This document shows positions 34,558-44,947 of a stretch of 64,000 nucleotides of DNA, piece by piece; the first letter of the stretch is position 1, and each line of letters begins with the position of its first letter. The notes under the pieces were generated by a model. The model was not told where the DNA came from. It saw only the letters and a list, made by a program, of their open reading frames with translations, and ran no database searches. The DNA comes from Spirometra erinaceieuropaei (taxonomy: Eukaryota > Platyhelminthes > Cestoda > Diphyllobothriidea > Diphyllobothriidae), in assembly GCA_902702965.1 (NCBI GenBank), contig CACRXP010000382.1, positions 312,995-376,994 of the forward strand. The letters run 5' to 3'. A program made the translations under genes and the position numbers.

Positions 34558-37460
34558 CTGATATTTTTACCTATATAACATGAAACCAATAAGTTGGCAA
34601 GCGAAGGCCGTTAACAATCGAAGGTTGTTAGAAACAAAGACACAAAAATGTCACGTGAAAAATAATGTAACACTTAGATAATAATTCACGGGCAGAAGGA
34701 ATGCTGATTTCTGTCAGCCAGACATAAGCAAGTCTTTAAAAGATTAGGTGTCGACGCTTTTGTCAACTGGCCTTCAATGACAAGTATGGCTGATAGGATC
34801 CGCAAAAAACTCAACATTTAGATTTTCTGTTGATGACAATGCAAAGTGAATTAGGATATTTTGCATTTCTAAGATCACTAGTGTCCATCAAAAAAACTGC
34901 TGAAAGCGATTCTAGTCCCAGAAATTTCGTCAGCTACACGTGGAGAACACAAAAAGTTCGTTTTTTTAGTGTGCGCTGTCTAAAATCTCGGGGACCTGGA
35001 ATCGCTTTAATGGTCAATATTGACTGTGTGGTAAATGCGTTTTTGCGATGCTTATCAACTGGTGTCAAAATCACTATTATTGTTGTTATTACTGTTATCA
35101 TTAGACTCAATCTTACACAACACACGTTTTCCGCTATCAGAGGAGAATGGCGCGGGATATTGGATACATTGTAGTAACTCAAAAAGGAAGGTCTGGGATT
35201 ACGTGTGACCGTGCCAAACAGAGCTGCTACGCTTTAAGACTTTATTTAGGTAAACCACGGTGCCAACATGTAACGTGTTCCTCGAAACTTCACATGTGAA
35301 GGAAAAGAGCTACTGCAAACTAACAACCTGACCGACGTAAAATCTGTCGATGAATGTGCTGTTGAAAGCAGTGACAGAAAAGGAGAGACACAAGTTTGTG
35401 CTCAACAAGGTCGGATCCGAAAAGGCCTGCAGAAGGGCGTTTCACACCAACAAGTGTAAAGTGATCCATCGAGCTAGGGATGGTGAGGTCGGTGCCTGGT
35501 AGCAATAACTCAACAACATGAACGTTGTTCCATGAAATGCAATCAACGAAAAAGAAACTTAATATTTCAGGCTTAATCATCTGCGATGCTAAAAATATGC
35601 TCGATTGACGGAGGAATGATATTTTGAGGGTCCAGGACTGACCAATACCACTTTTTGAGTAATAACACGGGAAAAGGCGTGCCCGCTTCAGTAGCAACGG
35701 ACGAGTTGACAACATTTTCACAAAAATCCCTACATTAGGACGGCAGTTTACTTAATTTTCACAGTTTCCGCTAACTAAAGATTGTTGGTGTATGTGTGAC
35801 CGCCGTCCACCGACGGGGATATCGCCCAACAGAATAAGAAATTGGACACTGTCGGTGAGCTGAGTTGTTAGCTGGTCTCATCCACCGTATGGTCGGACAT
35901 CTAAACCCTGACGAATGTCCGGCGAACCATCACGACCCATTCAGGGACTCGAAGTCGATCCGCGGCATGCCAGTAGGCTGGCAGTGTTGCTAGATCAAGA
36001 GCAGCAGAACTGATCATGGAGCTGACGACAAAGAAGTTACCAGAACTACCTCTGAAGTCGGCCTTGGATGATCCAAGATACCCTTGCGACGTCGCAACGA
36101 GTCTAGACTGACTCATTTGAGACGGGGTTGGAGTACGTGACCAAAGACCTTCGGTAAGACTTATGGTGCGAATGCTCTCGGATGCTTTCTTCTCTAAGAC
36201 AGAATGGTCAATCCTCAGCCACCAAGAACGAGTGGTTCTCTCCATGGCGCTGGTGCCAAAGCAAGACATTTAAAGTTAACCGGGTATACCCTCCTTGTCG
36301 GTCGCCCCGTTGCTGCATAGCCCCAGTATTGCATCGATTACTCTGTAGTGGTCAAGGACGTGAGATCAATTTAAACCACATACAATAATTTTGCTCCAGA
36401 GAGAGAAAGGGACAGAAAGAGTCAAAGGGACAAAACTTTGATGCAAAGAAAAGGAAGATGATAATGGGTTAGCCATTGAAGTTGAGAAGACGTTCAAAGC
36501 GTTGGCGCCAACACCCCCACCCTGACTTAGTCGTCAGCGATATAATATTCATTCACATCGCAGACAGGGCCACTATGGGCGGGAGACCTAACACTAGCTT
36601 AGCGAACAACGTGGTTGAGTTTAGCGAGTACAACCAGCGTTTGAGTCCTTCTCAACGGAAGGTGCCATTCCAAATGAGTGGTTTTCGCGTTCATCTCTTT
36701 CTGAATTTGCTTACATTTTCCGTAGTTGGCGGAAGGAATCATCAGTACAGGGCCTGGTTTCAGATGTCTGAGCCGACAACTGTACGGTCCAAGCACAGAC
36801 TCAGACAGTGCGATGTGACCGTTAGTTATGAGAATTATCTATGCTAACCCACGGACTCTAGTGACAACTGCTTGCTACTGCCACCACCTTCGACACGGAC
36901 CGTAAGGCGAAACGCGACTTCTGTAGTCGGCTGAGTTCAGTTCCGACGAAAAACCATCGTGCACAACACGCTTTTGGAACAGATGAGAAGTGAAATTCCA
37001 GGTATGTGAATGAGAATATGGTTTGGCCTATAGGCGTTGCCAATCTCAGCGCCATAAACTGAATTGTCGTCACGAACCAAACTAGGAGATCCGGAGTTGT
37101 TTTATCTAGCCGGCATGGATGGTCGCACGACCATCACTGAATATCAAAGTGACACATGATCGCTGTCGCTAAGGCACGTGTTGGTGGCAACCAGACGGTT
37201 CTGGTTAACGTGAGTTAGCGTCCTTTTACTGCTGTCGCATTTGGAATAAAGTCCAAACTGACCAATAAGGTAATGAGTAGATGAGTTAAATTGTCCAGTC
37301 TGAGTATTCCGATTGTCTGCAAAAGATCATGACGAGGGCGTCTTCCAATTAGTTCTTCCAGTAGCAATTAACAGGTATATTTTCACGTGGGTTAGCAGCT
37401 GATATCGACGTAAAAAAGAAACTAAAAAGAGATGTTAATGCTTTTTCAATCGTACATAAA
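34558..37460. other. Probable upstream intron; no gene recognised
   Basis: No CH- or LIM-domain exon could be found on the minus strand. Open frames at 35320-35721, 35901-36269 and 36476-36847 have no recognisable domain. Confidence 0.4.
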
Positions 37461-38060
37461 CTAGTCAGTCACTGACTGGGTGTCACGTAAGCGATGCACG
37501 GCTGGAACGTTCCGAGGATGGTCGTCGCACTGCTTGGCAGAGGGGTTGGCGTAGGCCGCCGTGATAGATAATGAAGTGGGGATGACCCCCAGAATCTCGA
37601 ATTCCCAAGTCCGGTTGGATGATTTAACCTTGCTACAGGTTGTACTTTGAAAAGCCACACACAGTCCGACCTTTGGTACCAGGACCAAGGCGCTCTGATT
37701 ATTCTAACATTCAATACTAAGGGTCCTTTACCAATGGAGCAGCCTGGCCCGTGCATTATTCGTCCGCAGAACTGGATTGGGGTTTCGTGACGCGTCAGTC
37801 CCCGCGTATGTCGCCGTAGTATTGATTGTACTACGGTGTTGGAACATTTTCATGAGATTTATAGGGGATTTTGAGCATAGGCGGGACCGCAACAGTCATC
37901 CGAAGTGCTTGATTGAGGCTGTCTCGCCAAATGCTTTGACTCAAAAATTTGACCTCAAAGGAACAGCGTTACGCGAGCACCTAATGGCAGTTTGTGGTTA
38001 GGCCATATGGTATTTTACAAGAATCGACGTATCAGACCTCATCATACCGAGTCCTGGCAG
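37461..38060 (-). mobile_element. RTE-like LINE, 5' end fragment (second copy)
   Basis: The plus-strand text from about 37830 (TTTCATGAGATTTATAGGGG ... GACCTCATCAT) parallels 23060-23290, the leader of the RTE element, over roughly 200 bp with many substitutions. Below it, the minus-strand text at 37461-37760 follows the start of the endonuclease region (shared CATT.TTCGTCCGCA start area and a shared AATTC/GATTC.GGGGTCATCCC-type stretch), but the protein is no longer readable. It is the opposite of the usual 5'-truncated state: the 3' part is missing. Confidence 0.5.
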
Positions 38061-39471
38061 TATTATCACAAGCCGCGACTTATCCATCGGGCTAGAGAGC
38101 CTTCGTGTTTCGCAGTTAAACTATAACAAAAACCATCCCATTATCCGTCACCCATGGATGCGCCGGGTTGACCATAGTTAAGCTAACGGGTAAACTGGTC
38201 TTTTAGGTAGGGTGGATGCCTAGAATTAAACTCCCAGCCCAAAATCAACACAAACTGATAGATGCCAAAAAATTAAAAAGGTGGATCCAGAACCCCTTTA
38301 TCCTCAACCACGTCAGACAAATATGTGAAAAACGCACGACATCAGGTCTGCCATTGCGCTGGCAACCAGTCCGAACGGCGTTCCAAAAAATTTATAAACA
38401 TTAAAGAGACAAGCTAAAGATGGTCCACTAACGTCTTATTAAACGCTGACCCCTCAGGCGTGGTCATATGGTCCCGTCCACCGCCGTATGGCCTCGCCTT
38501 TGGGATGGGGCCATGTCCCAGAAGGGAGTCAGCTTTGACGGGTAAACTGCAGAACTATTTGACCTTACGACAGAAACTGAAACATTCCTGCATGTCTGTT
38601 GCCGTTTTAAGACACACAGCTATCCGAGCTGCTCTAATTAATTTGGGTATCATACAGCATTTTCCACTTGGGATATGCTGTATGGGGGAGTAATTGGCCA
38701 ACTCATGTTAACACCGAACTATACCTTTATTTTCCATAAAAAGGGTCGCCATACCCAGTATTCGCTTACCAATGGTCGAAATGCATACAACGCAGATGAA
38801 CAGTGCTTCTACGACCAAGGCACACAACGGACCACACCATCACACCTTATACGCCGGAAAACAGCACGGAAGCGAAATATAACCAAGAAACAAACTACAT
38901 AGAATTATTGATTTGAAAAAAGCACAGAGGCCAGTTTTGACCGATGCGGAAAAACGAGGGAGCCAAGAGTCGAGTACGCCTTCTAAAGAAAGACTAGAAG
39001 TTAAGGGTGCTTTGTAAGACGACATCAAGTAGTTTTTATGAGGTTACCTGCAGGAAACTCTGACTAAACCAATGACTTCCTTGAAATTATGCCAAATATC
39101 AGGTAAATCACCTAGGTTCATCATAAATAGCAAGGTCTAACTCTCCTAACTCAAATTCAGACCTCTAAATACACGAAGGTTGGTGTGACTGTGGGGCTTG
39201 AACTTTAGATCCTTTTATGTTAAGCTGTCAGAATACCCCTTTACATTTGGGCACAGGCTGACTCCCGATTCAGACAATAACGAGGACGACGTATACCCTG
39301 GCAGACTGCCTGAGTGAAGACTGGCTAGTTGGCCAACGCCGCCACCAATCCGCCAGTAGGCCTGAATCCCTCAAATGACACGTAGGACAAGATAAGACGA
39401 AAATCTGCTAAGCAACTCGCTCCCATGGAGTATGCTAATCCAGCCTGCACCGGTTGCTCCCTTCCAGTAAG
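38061..39471. other. No recognisable gene
   Basis: Short frames such as 38216-38404 (+) are lysine/arginine-rich but unsupported by splice sites or homology that I can recognise. Confidence 0.4.
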
Positions 39472-39689
39472 CATATTTTACTTATTTACCTTTTGGGACG
39501 CCAAAAAACTCTCCGAATCTGCCCACAACATTGCAGTTCTCAGATTCATTGAGAAGTCGAGGGCCTCCGGTAAGAATATTAATTATATCATTATTTTAAA
39601 AAGTAGATTGTGTGGTCGAGCTGTTGGTCAAAAACTTTAATGAAATACAACCTAAGGGAACCTTGGCTGAAATTCTGCGAGCAGTATAG

Positions 39690-40161
39690 ATGAAGTCTAT
39701 TTCTGCCAGACAAACAACAATACTTTTGAATCTGCTACTGTACACTGAGGAGGAATACAATTATTTTGTTAAGTTCATAAACCGATTTCGCACAGGAGGT
39801 GGTAAGTACACGAATATGTCTGCACACTTATAACGAATATGTCTGCACACTTATAACGAATCGATTGTTGCAGGACAAGATGAGTGCGAGTTCCTTAGAA
39901 ATATACTGACTTTTCTGCTAGGTCACTTCTCTGCATCAGCTTCTGCTTGGGAGGATCAAGAGAAAAAGTCGTCCCCCGGTTGTCCCCTCCATACTATCTT
40001 CTCCAGCAGGTCAATTTTTTATTAACATCCGCAGACGCCATTAGGTTTAACCCAACTTTCAGTAAGTCTCCAAGTGAGGAACTTCGAAAAACCGCCATTC
40101 CCTGGTTCCACGAGTCAGAGACAGGCGCGGCGGAAAATCCAGCCGACAAGAAGTCGCCGAG
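39690..40161 (+). CDS. Unidentified host gene, three phase-compatible exons
   Basis: Three short exons read in one consistent frame: 39690-39801 (donor GTAAGT), 39874-39921 (acceptor TTGTTGCAG, donor GTCACT) and 40035-40161 (acceptor ATCCGCAG, donor GTAATT), with introns of 72 and 113 bp, a typical flatworm size. The product reads TTILLNLLLYTEEEYNYFVK, FINRFRTGG, then DECEFLRNILTFLL, then DAIRFNPTFSKSPSEELRKT and AIPWFHESETGAAENPADKK. It is helical and leucine-rich, with a hydrophilic end. I do not recognise the family. The ATG at 39690 follows an in-frame TAG, so it is either the start or the exon begins at an AG there. An extra open piece upstream (39472-39570, WDAKKLSESAHNIAVLRFIE) has good splice signals but its phase does not join. 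Donor GTCACT is weak. Confidence 0.45.
39811..39856. repeat. 23-bp perfect tandem duplication inside a short intron
   Basis: CGAATATGTCTGCACACTTATAA occurs twice without a gap (39811-39833 and 39834-39856; described as 20 bases plus TAA), inside the 72-bp intron 39802-39873. Without the duplication the intron would be 49 bp. Confidence 0.85.
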
Positions 40162-42686
40162 GTAATTCGAAAAATTTGATTATATTCCACAATTAAGCAA
40201 CTGTGAGGGACAACCGTCACCGAGGTTCGTCCCCATCTGTCCCCGACAGAAGACATGGTTATTGCGCTTACATTTTTACTATTAATGCTGCTTTCGCAAC
40301 GGACTTCATATATCTTTCATTATTCTTTTTGACTACCTAAGAAGACACAAAAGTTTGTTTAAATTATAAATAAAAAAACCTCCTTCGTATTCCCGAATAC
40401 TATCACATGAACTACTTAATATACGTGATTACTATTATAATCTATGCTAATAAATTAGTATGAAAATAAGCTAATGTTCTCGTTTGTCTAAAGCAGCCTG
40501 CTATGCAAACGGAAGAACTGAAAACCCCTGTCTTGTACAAAATTCTGATATTCCTTCACTGTTATTCTATTCACCAATCAATATCTCCCTCTAATTCCAA
40601 TCAAAAGACTTGCGTTATGATATTCGTCGTTTCGTCGACAAGCATCTGCTTGCGTCATAAATCGGTTGGGTTGGGGAAAACCTGTGTTGGGCTTAATTGT
40701 GGTTGGTGTGCCATACTCAGTGGTGGCTCGGCAGTCCATGTATGTCCGGCGATGGATTCCATATCGAAAAATGGAACCAGGAATGAGTGAAAAGTCAAGC
40801 ACCCCTGCGCATTCTTCTCGTTGATGGGGCCAACTGGGCCACATCCGCCCATGCCACGCCGTAGCCCTGTCTTGTGGCCCAACCCAGCCCAACCGTAGCC
40901 ACATCCAGCCCAATCGGGAAAGAGCGGGCCGGGTTGGGCTGGTGCTGACAGGAAATGAACATAAAAAATCCTGGATGAGGACCCGCTTCGATTCGCATTT
41001 CCGCATTCTTGAATAGATTTCATGCAGATAAACCGAGGACATGTAGGTTGTGTGTCTTGTTTTCTCTTAACAGACGAAATTAGCTTCGCATTTCCCAACT
41101 CATAGACAGTCATTTACCCTGTAGTACAGAAGTTCTAATACCGCAGACGGGTATTTATGAACATGTGGAGGCGCTTTGCATTCAGCATACTGGACAGACA
41201 TCGATCGTGCCGCGACGAATGGCGCTGTTTTTTTTTGTAAACACTTAAACTACAAAGCAGTTGCAAAGTATCCAGCTGAAAAACTCAAGCTGAAACTGAG
41301 CAAAAGCCCTACTGAGAGTGAGGAATATAGGTAGGAACACCGCTAAAGACATGGGAGACAAGAGGGATTTCCGGCCTATTAGTCGTCGTCAGTCAACCAT
41401 AGTCAATCCCAGATTTTCACGATCTGAGATTCTGTATTCATTGCTGTATCATTTTTGGCGGCTATGCTGCTGCCTGTAATGGCTCCTGACTGAGCACGAA
41501 TGCGCCAAATGAACTAACATTCAAGGGGAGCCAATCGACGAACGCCCTACCAGGATACCACGGGAACTACTTTTGCTGAGGGCTGGCTGGCACTGCAGTA
41601 ACCCTCGTGCGTTTACTAGGGATTCCATGTTTTTTTTTAAAAGAGCCAAGTCTCAGGCTCACAATAGGTGTGGTGCGCTCAAAAGTGTCCTACAGAGACC
41701 GTAAGTAGTTACCTCTCCGGGTGACGGACTTCCCTTAACTAACCCCCAAAGACGGCATGCTAATTTTCATGATACTGGATTTATTGCCAGTAGCATACAG
41801 GAAACGCTGGGTGTTAATTGCGCTACTACTTCCAACCAAATCCCATTCGTAATGGGAAGATGTGGGAAGCCAGTTGGAAAGGGGATTTATTCTGAACAGA
41901 ATAACAGTGGGAAGCTGGCAGATGGACGAGAGTGCGTCAGGCGCCGCGAAAGTGGCGTCTGCATAGGAAGGTATGGCGGCCAGCAACAGGACATTCAGGC
42001 TCGACCCCGAATGGGAAAAGGAATTGTTGGTTACCAGTCGGAAGGCTGCTGTAGTTTCTGCAGAAAGATTGAAGAACCGGTTAGAATAGGCTGGCAGCCA
42101 GACGTAAGCACGTCCAGCTCTCTGAGGGCGGCGTTCCGAGTAATAGTGGTGAATGCGTCACAGTGCCTTAAACGAGACCACATCTGTGTCGATGAAGGAG
42201 TTGATTGTTTGGTTCGGACAGCCGTGATTGGCCGAGAACCAGACTTCTACCAGTGTGCACATGCAAGTGCTCGCAAAGGGCACAGAGTTCGAACAGGCCC
42301 GCGGAGTAAAACTGTAGTGGCCCTACTCCGAGCGCCTGTCTCAGGGCTAGGCCTCTGGTGAATGTCTGCCCATGCGCACCAGGGCTGTCTGGTATTCATC
42401 CGCTCGTCTTTCCAAACGACCAATCAGTATCAAGGCCGGTCAGACGTGGCTGTCTTAGAACATTTTTACGCATTCCTTGACGGACAACTGGAGCGCTGCT
42501 CTCCCAGCGCCAGACTTGCTCTCGTCCGTCTGCTAACTCTCTCCAGCCCCGCATCCAGTTATTATGCACAGAATAAACAATCCGCCCAAATGACGTCCAC
42601 CTTCACTTCTCGTTCGGGACAGGGCCTGAATGTCGTGGTAGCCAGGATCTCACGTGCGGCCTGGCCTGCCGCGATAGAGCTACAAC
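40162..42686. other. No recognisable gene; flank of PLE-1
   Basis: A CCCAACCCAGCCC / GGGTTGGGCTGG inverted repeat lies at about 40877-40942. Open frames at 41852-42361 and 42362-42778 (+) are 169 and 138 codons long but show no domain; the second crosses into the PLE-1 terminal repeat and cannot be a real gene as drawn. The region may be an older repeat. Confidence 0.4.
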
Positions 42687-42698
42687 AAGTTCTTTTTT
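42687..42698. repeat. PLE-1 candidate target-site duplication, left
   Basis: AAGTTCTTTTTT, same 12 bases as 44936-44947. It lies 14 bp outside the left inverted repeat. Confidence 0.6.
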
Positions 42699-42712
42699 CA
42701 AAAGGCAATTTG

Positions 42713-42810
42713 GCGAGCATACGTTTGCTTTCGATAAATTCTCTTCAGGCCTGTACATTTATATGGCTATTGAAGTAATGAATGCAAAAGATACGGGTAG
42801 ATAGGGGAGG
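42713..42810 (-). repeat. PLE-1 left terminal repeat (inverted)
   Basis: 98 bp from GCGAGCATACG to GGGGAGG, an exact reverse complement of 44799-44896 by base-by-base comparison. Functions as a PLE pseudo-LTR. Contains the hammerhead core on the minus strand (42729-42748). Confidence 0.95.
42729..42748 (-). ncRNA. Minimal hammerhead ribozyme core, PLE-1 left repeat
   Basis: Minus strand: CTGAAGA, then a tiny stem GA-ATTTA-TC, then GAAA. Matches the CUGANGA...GAAA core of hammerheads, with a two-base-pair stem II, as described for the minimal (proposed dimeric) hammerheads of animal PLEs. Confidence 0.6.
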
Positions 42811-42812
42811 GG

Positions 42813-44171
42813 GAGCTAGAGTTAGAAACACAATTCGAGAATCTCTTGAATCAAACACATGACCTTCAGCCAGTTTCGACAGAGCGCGTACAACATCTTA
42901 AGTCTACGTTAGTCAATTGCTCTTACCAATACCTGAACAGTCGTCAGACATATCGGGGCTTGCTGACAAAGTCACACATTGAGAAGTTAAAGCAGCTCCG
43001 GCAGAACAAAGACGTTCTGATAACTAGGCCAGATAAGGGAACCGGCGTTGTTTTGATGGACAGGGTAGACTATATTACGAAAATACAGTCAATTCTGTCG
43101 GATCAGGCAAAGTTCCGAAAGACAGAGAAGGAGAAGGACCGTACAGACGAGATTGAAGCACAACTGACTGACTGCTTGAAAAGACTTCAGGCGGACGGTT
43201 GCATAAGCGAACACGACGTAGAGCGCCTCCGACCCGTCGGTACGCATATACCTCGATTATATGGTTTGCCGAAGATCCACAAAGATGGCGTACCGGTTCG
43301 CCCAATCCTCGATATGAGAAACTCGCCGTACCATGCAATAGCGAAATGGCTGGCGGAGAAACTTAAACCTCTGCAATATCAACTAGCGCCACATAGCTAT
43401 CGAGATACTTTTGAATTCATTAACGGCGTGAAAGACTTTGATCTGAACGAAATGGTTATGTTTTCGTTAGATGTCTCGTCCCTTTTTACGAACGTACCGG
43501 TAATGGAAACGGTCAACTACCTTTGTGATTTCATTGCCGACAATCAACAGGATATAGGACTGCCAGTAAATGCCCTCAAGGAATTGTTATTGAGGTGTAC
43601 CTTGAACGTACAGTTCCTATTCGACAACAATCTATATAGGCAGATGGACGGCGTAGCAATGGGCTCGCCCCTTGGCCCGCTTTTGGCGAATATCTTCATG
43701 GGAAAATTAGAAGCTGTCCAGTTACGTCACCAGATCAACGGTCTAAGATACTATGGGCGATACGTGGATGATATATTCGCGATTGCACCGAAACTAAGCG
43801 ACATCTCAATTCTACTGGATGACATAAATCAAGCGCACCCATCAATAAAATTCACTCTGGAAGAAGAACAGGCCGGTTCACTTCCCTTTCTGGATGTGCT
43901 TCTGAGTAGAAGACCTGACGACAGCATTCGACGTAGCGTTTATCGTAAGAAAACGTGGTCCGGACAATACACCCATTTTGGGAGTTTTGTACCGCTAAAC
44001 GTTAAACGTAATTTAGTCCGCTGTTTGACAGAAAGAGTGAGAAGAATCTGCTCAGCCGATAGCGTTGAGAAAGAGCTTAAGATCATCGAAAGCCTATTTC
44101 GCCAAAACGGGTATCCTGACCGATTCATCGCTAAGAACATGGCCGAAAGACCGCAAAAGCCCCGATGCTGA
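42813..44171 (+). pseudogene. PLE-1 reverse transcriptase
   Basis: Open frame of about 450 codons from just inside the left repeat (stop at 42798-42800) to TGA 44169-44171. It has no ATG before the conserved part, so the N-terminus is short or lost. Motifs: LITRPDKGTGVVLMD (the PLE-specific DKG motif, about 43013-43060), LYGLPKIHKDGVPVRPI, FSLDVSSLFTNVP (first catalytic Asp), GVAMGSPLGPLLANIFM, YGRYVDDIFAI (YVDD, second and third Asp, near 43762), and LPFLDVLLSR. These are telomerase-like RT blocks of PLEs. All catalytic Asp are present. A frameshift near 44150 separates it from the nuclease domain, which the family translates as one protein. Confidence 0.92.
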
Positions 44172-44725
44172 CGGCGGAAAAGAAAAGGCTCTTTATCAGG
44201 GTCCCATTTCAAGGGGATGCACCAAGTGAACTTCTGAGAAGACGCCTAACCAAAGCTGTAGCACAGACCTTTCCAGCAGCTGACACCCGTGTATTGTTCT
44301 CCACCAGTCCCATCCTATACGGAGAGGGCAAGGACAAATTACCAGCTCAGACCACCTCTATGTGTATCTACTCCTTCACCTGCTCCTGTGGGGCAGAATA
44401 TATTGGTCGCACGAGCCGGCGTTTATCCAAAAGAATGAAAGAACATCTCCCAGCATGGTTAGGAAAGGGACAAATTAAGAACATCAACAGCTCGATCCTC
44501 GCGCACATGGTAGACACAGGCCACCGTGTAGACGCCACAGAGGCCTTCAGAGTGATCTACAAGGTCCCATCAAGCTATCCAAAACTGCTTGGGCAGCGCT
44601 TGTTGGCAACGGCAGAGGCGGCTGCAATTAGGCTACGCCGGCCGGTCCTATGCGCGCAGAAGAATTTCGTGCAGGCCCCACAGTTACCATGGGCCAAAGC
44701 CACCAAGCCAGACACCCGCATGTAA
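44165..44725 (+). pseudogene. PLE-1 GIY-YIG endonuclease domain
   Basis: 186 codons in a frame different from the RT; the overlap at 44165-44171 marks the frameshift. Text: KKRLFIRVPFQGDAP and SELLRRRLTKAV (connector), then YSFTCSCGAEYIGRTSRRLS and KRMKEHLPAWLG, the GIY-YIG core with the CxC zinc-like pair ahead of it, as in PLE nucleases, then ILAHMVDTGHRVD and the C-terminal tail ending TRM. The conserved Arg of GRTSRR is present. The nuclease would nick target DNA for priming. The apparent ATG at 44165 is probably an artefact of the frameshift, not a start. Confidence 0.88.
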
Positions 44726-44798
44726 CTGCATTCGCCGGAACCCACCTTCCCCCTGGCGCCGACTGGAATTATGGTGTCTCACCCTCCCCCTCCCCTAC

Positions 44799-44896
44799 CC
44801 TCCCCTATCTACCCGTATCTTTTGCATTCATTACTTCAATAGCCATATAAATGTACAGGCCTGAAGAGAATTTATCGAAAGCAAACGTATGCTCGC
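44799..44896 (+). repeat. PLE-1 right terminal repeat (inverted)
   Basis: Exact reverse complement of 42713-42810. Contains the hammerhead core on the plus (coding) strand at 44861-44880, so the ribozyme would be in the element transcript near its 3' end. Confidence 0.95.
44861..44880 (+). ncRNA. Minimal hammerhead ribozyme core, PLE-1 right repeat
   Basis: CTGAAGA (44861-44867), stem II GA/TC closing a five-base loop, GAAA (44877-44880). Same sequence as the left copy. Flanking stems I and III cannot be fixed from one monomer. Confidence 0.6.
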
Positions 44897-44935
44897 CTTT
44901 TGAATTGTACAATGGGAATTTTCGCAACTCTAAAA

Positions 44936-44947
44936 AAGTTCTTTTTT
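44936..44947. repeat. PLE-1 candidate target-site duplication, right
   Basis: AAGTTCTTTTTT, 39 bp outside the right inverted repeat. Being partly a T run, the match carries somewhat less weight than its length suggests. Confidence 0.6.

Larger units (their letters stand above)
42687..44947 (+). mobile_element. Penelope-like element PLE-1, nearly intact
   Basis: A complete insertion: candidate 12-bp target duplication (AAGTTCTTTTTT at 42687-42698 and 44936-44947), 98-bp perfect inverted terminal repeats (42713-42810 and 44799-44896), and between them RT (about 42813-44171) and GIY-YIG endonuclease (44165-44725). A 39-bp extension (44897-44935) lies only on the right, as known for PLE repeats. 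PLEs are retroelements whose RT is related to telomerase and which use a GIY-YIG nuclease instead of EEP. Each repeat holds a hammerhead core. The identity of the repeats and a single frameshift indicate a young insertion. Confidence 0.92.

Noticed and set aside
40578..41113. Overlapping 154- and 152-codon minus-strand frames
   Set aside because: Open because of a GGGTTGG/CCAACCC-rich inverted repeat; no domain seen.
41852..42778. Two adjacent plus-strand open frames of 169 and 138 codons
   Set aside because: No recognised domain, no splice evidence, and the second runs into the PLE-1 terminal repeat.
44165..44167. ATG as start of a separate GIY-YIG gene
   Set aside because: PLE proteins carry RT and GIY-YIG in one chain; the seven-base overlap is better explained by a frameshift.
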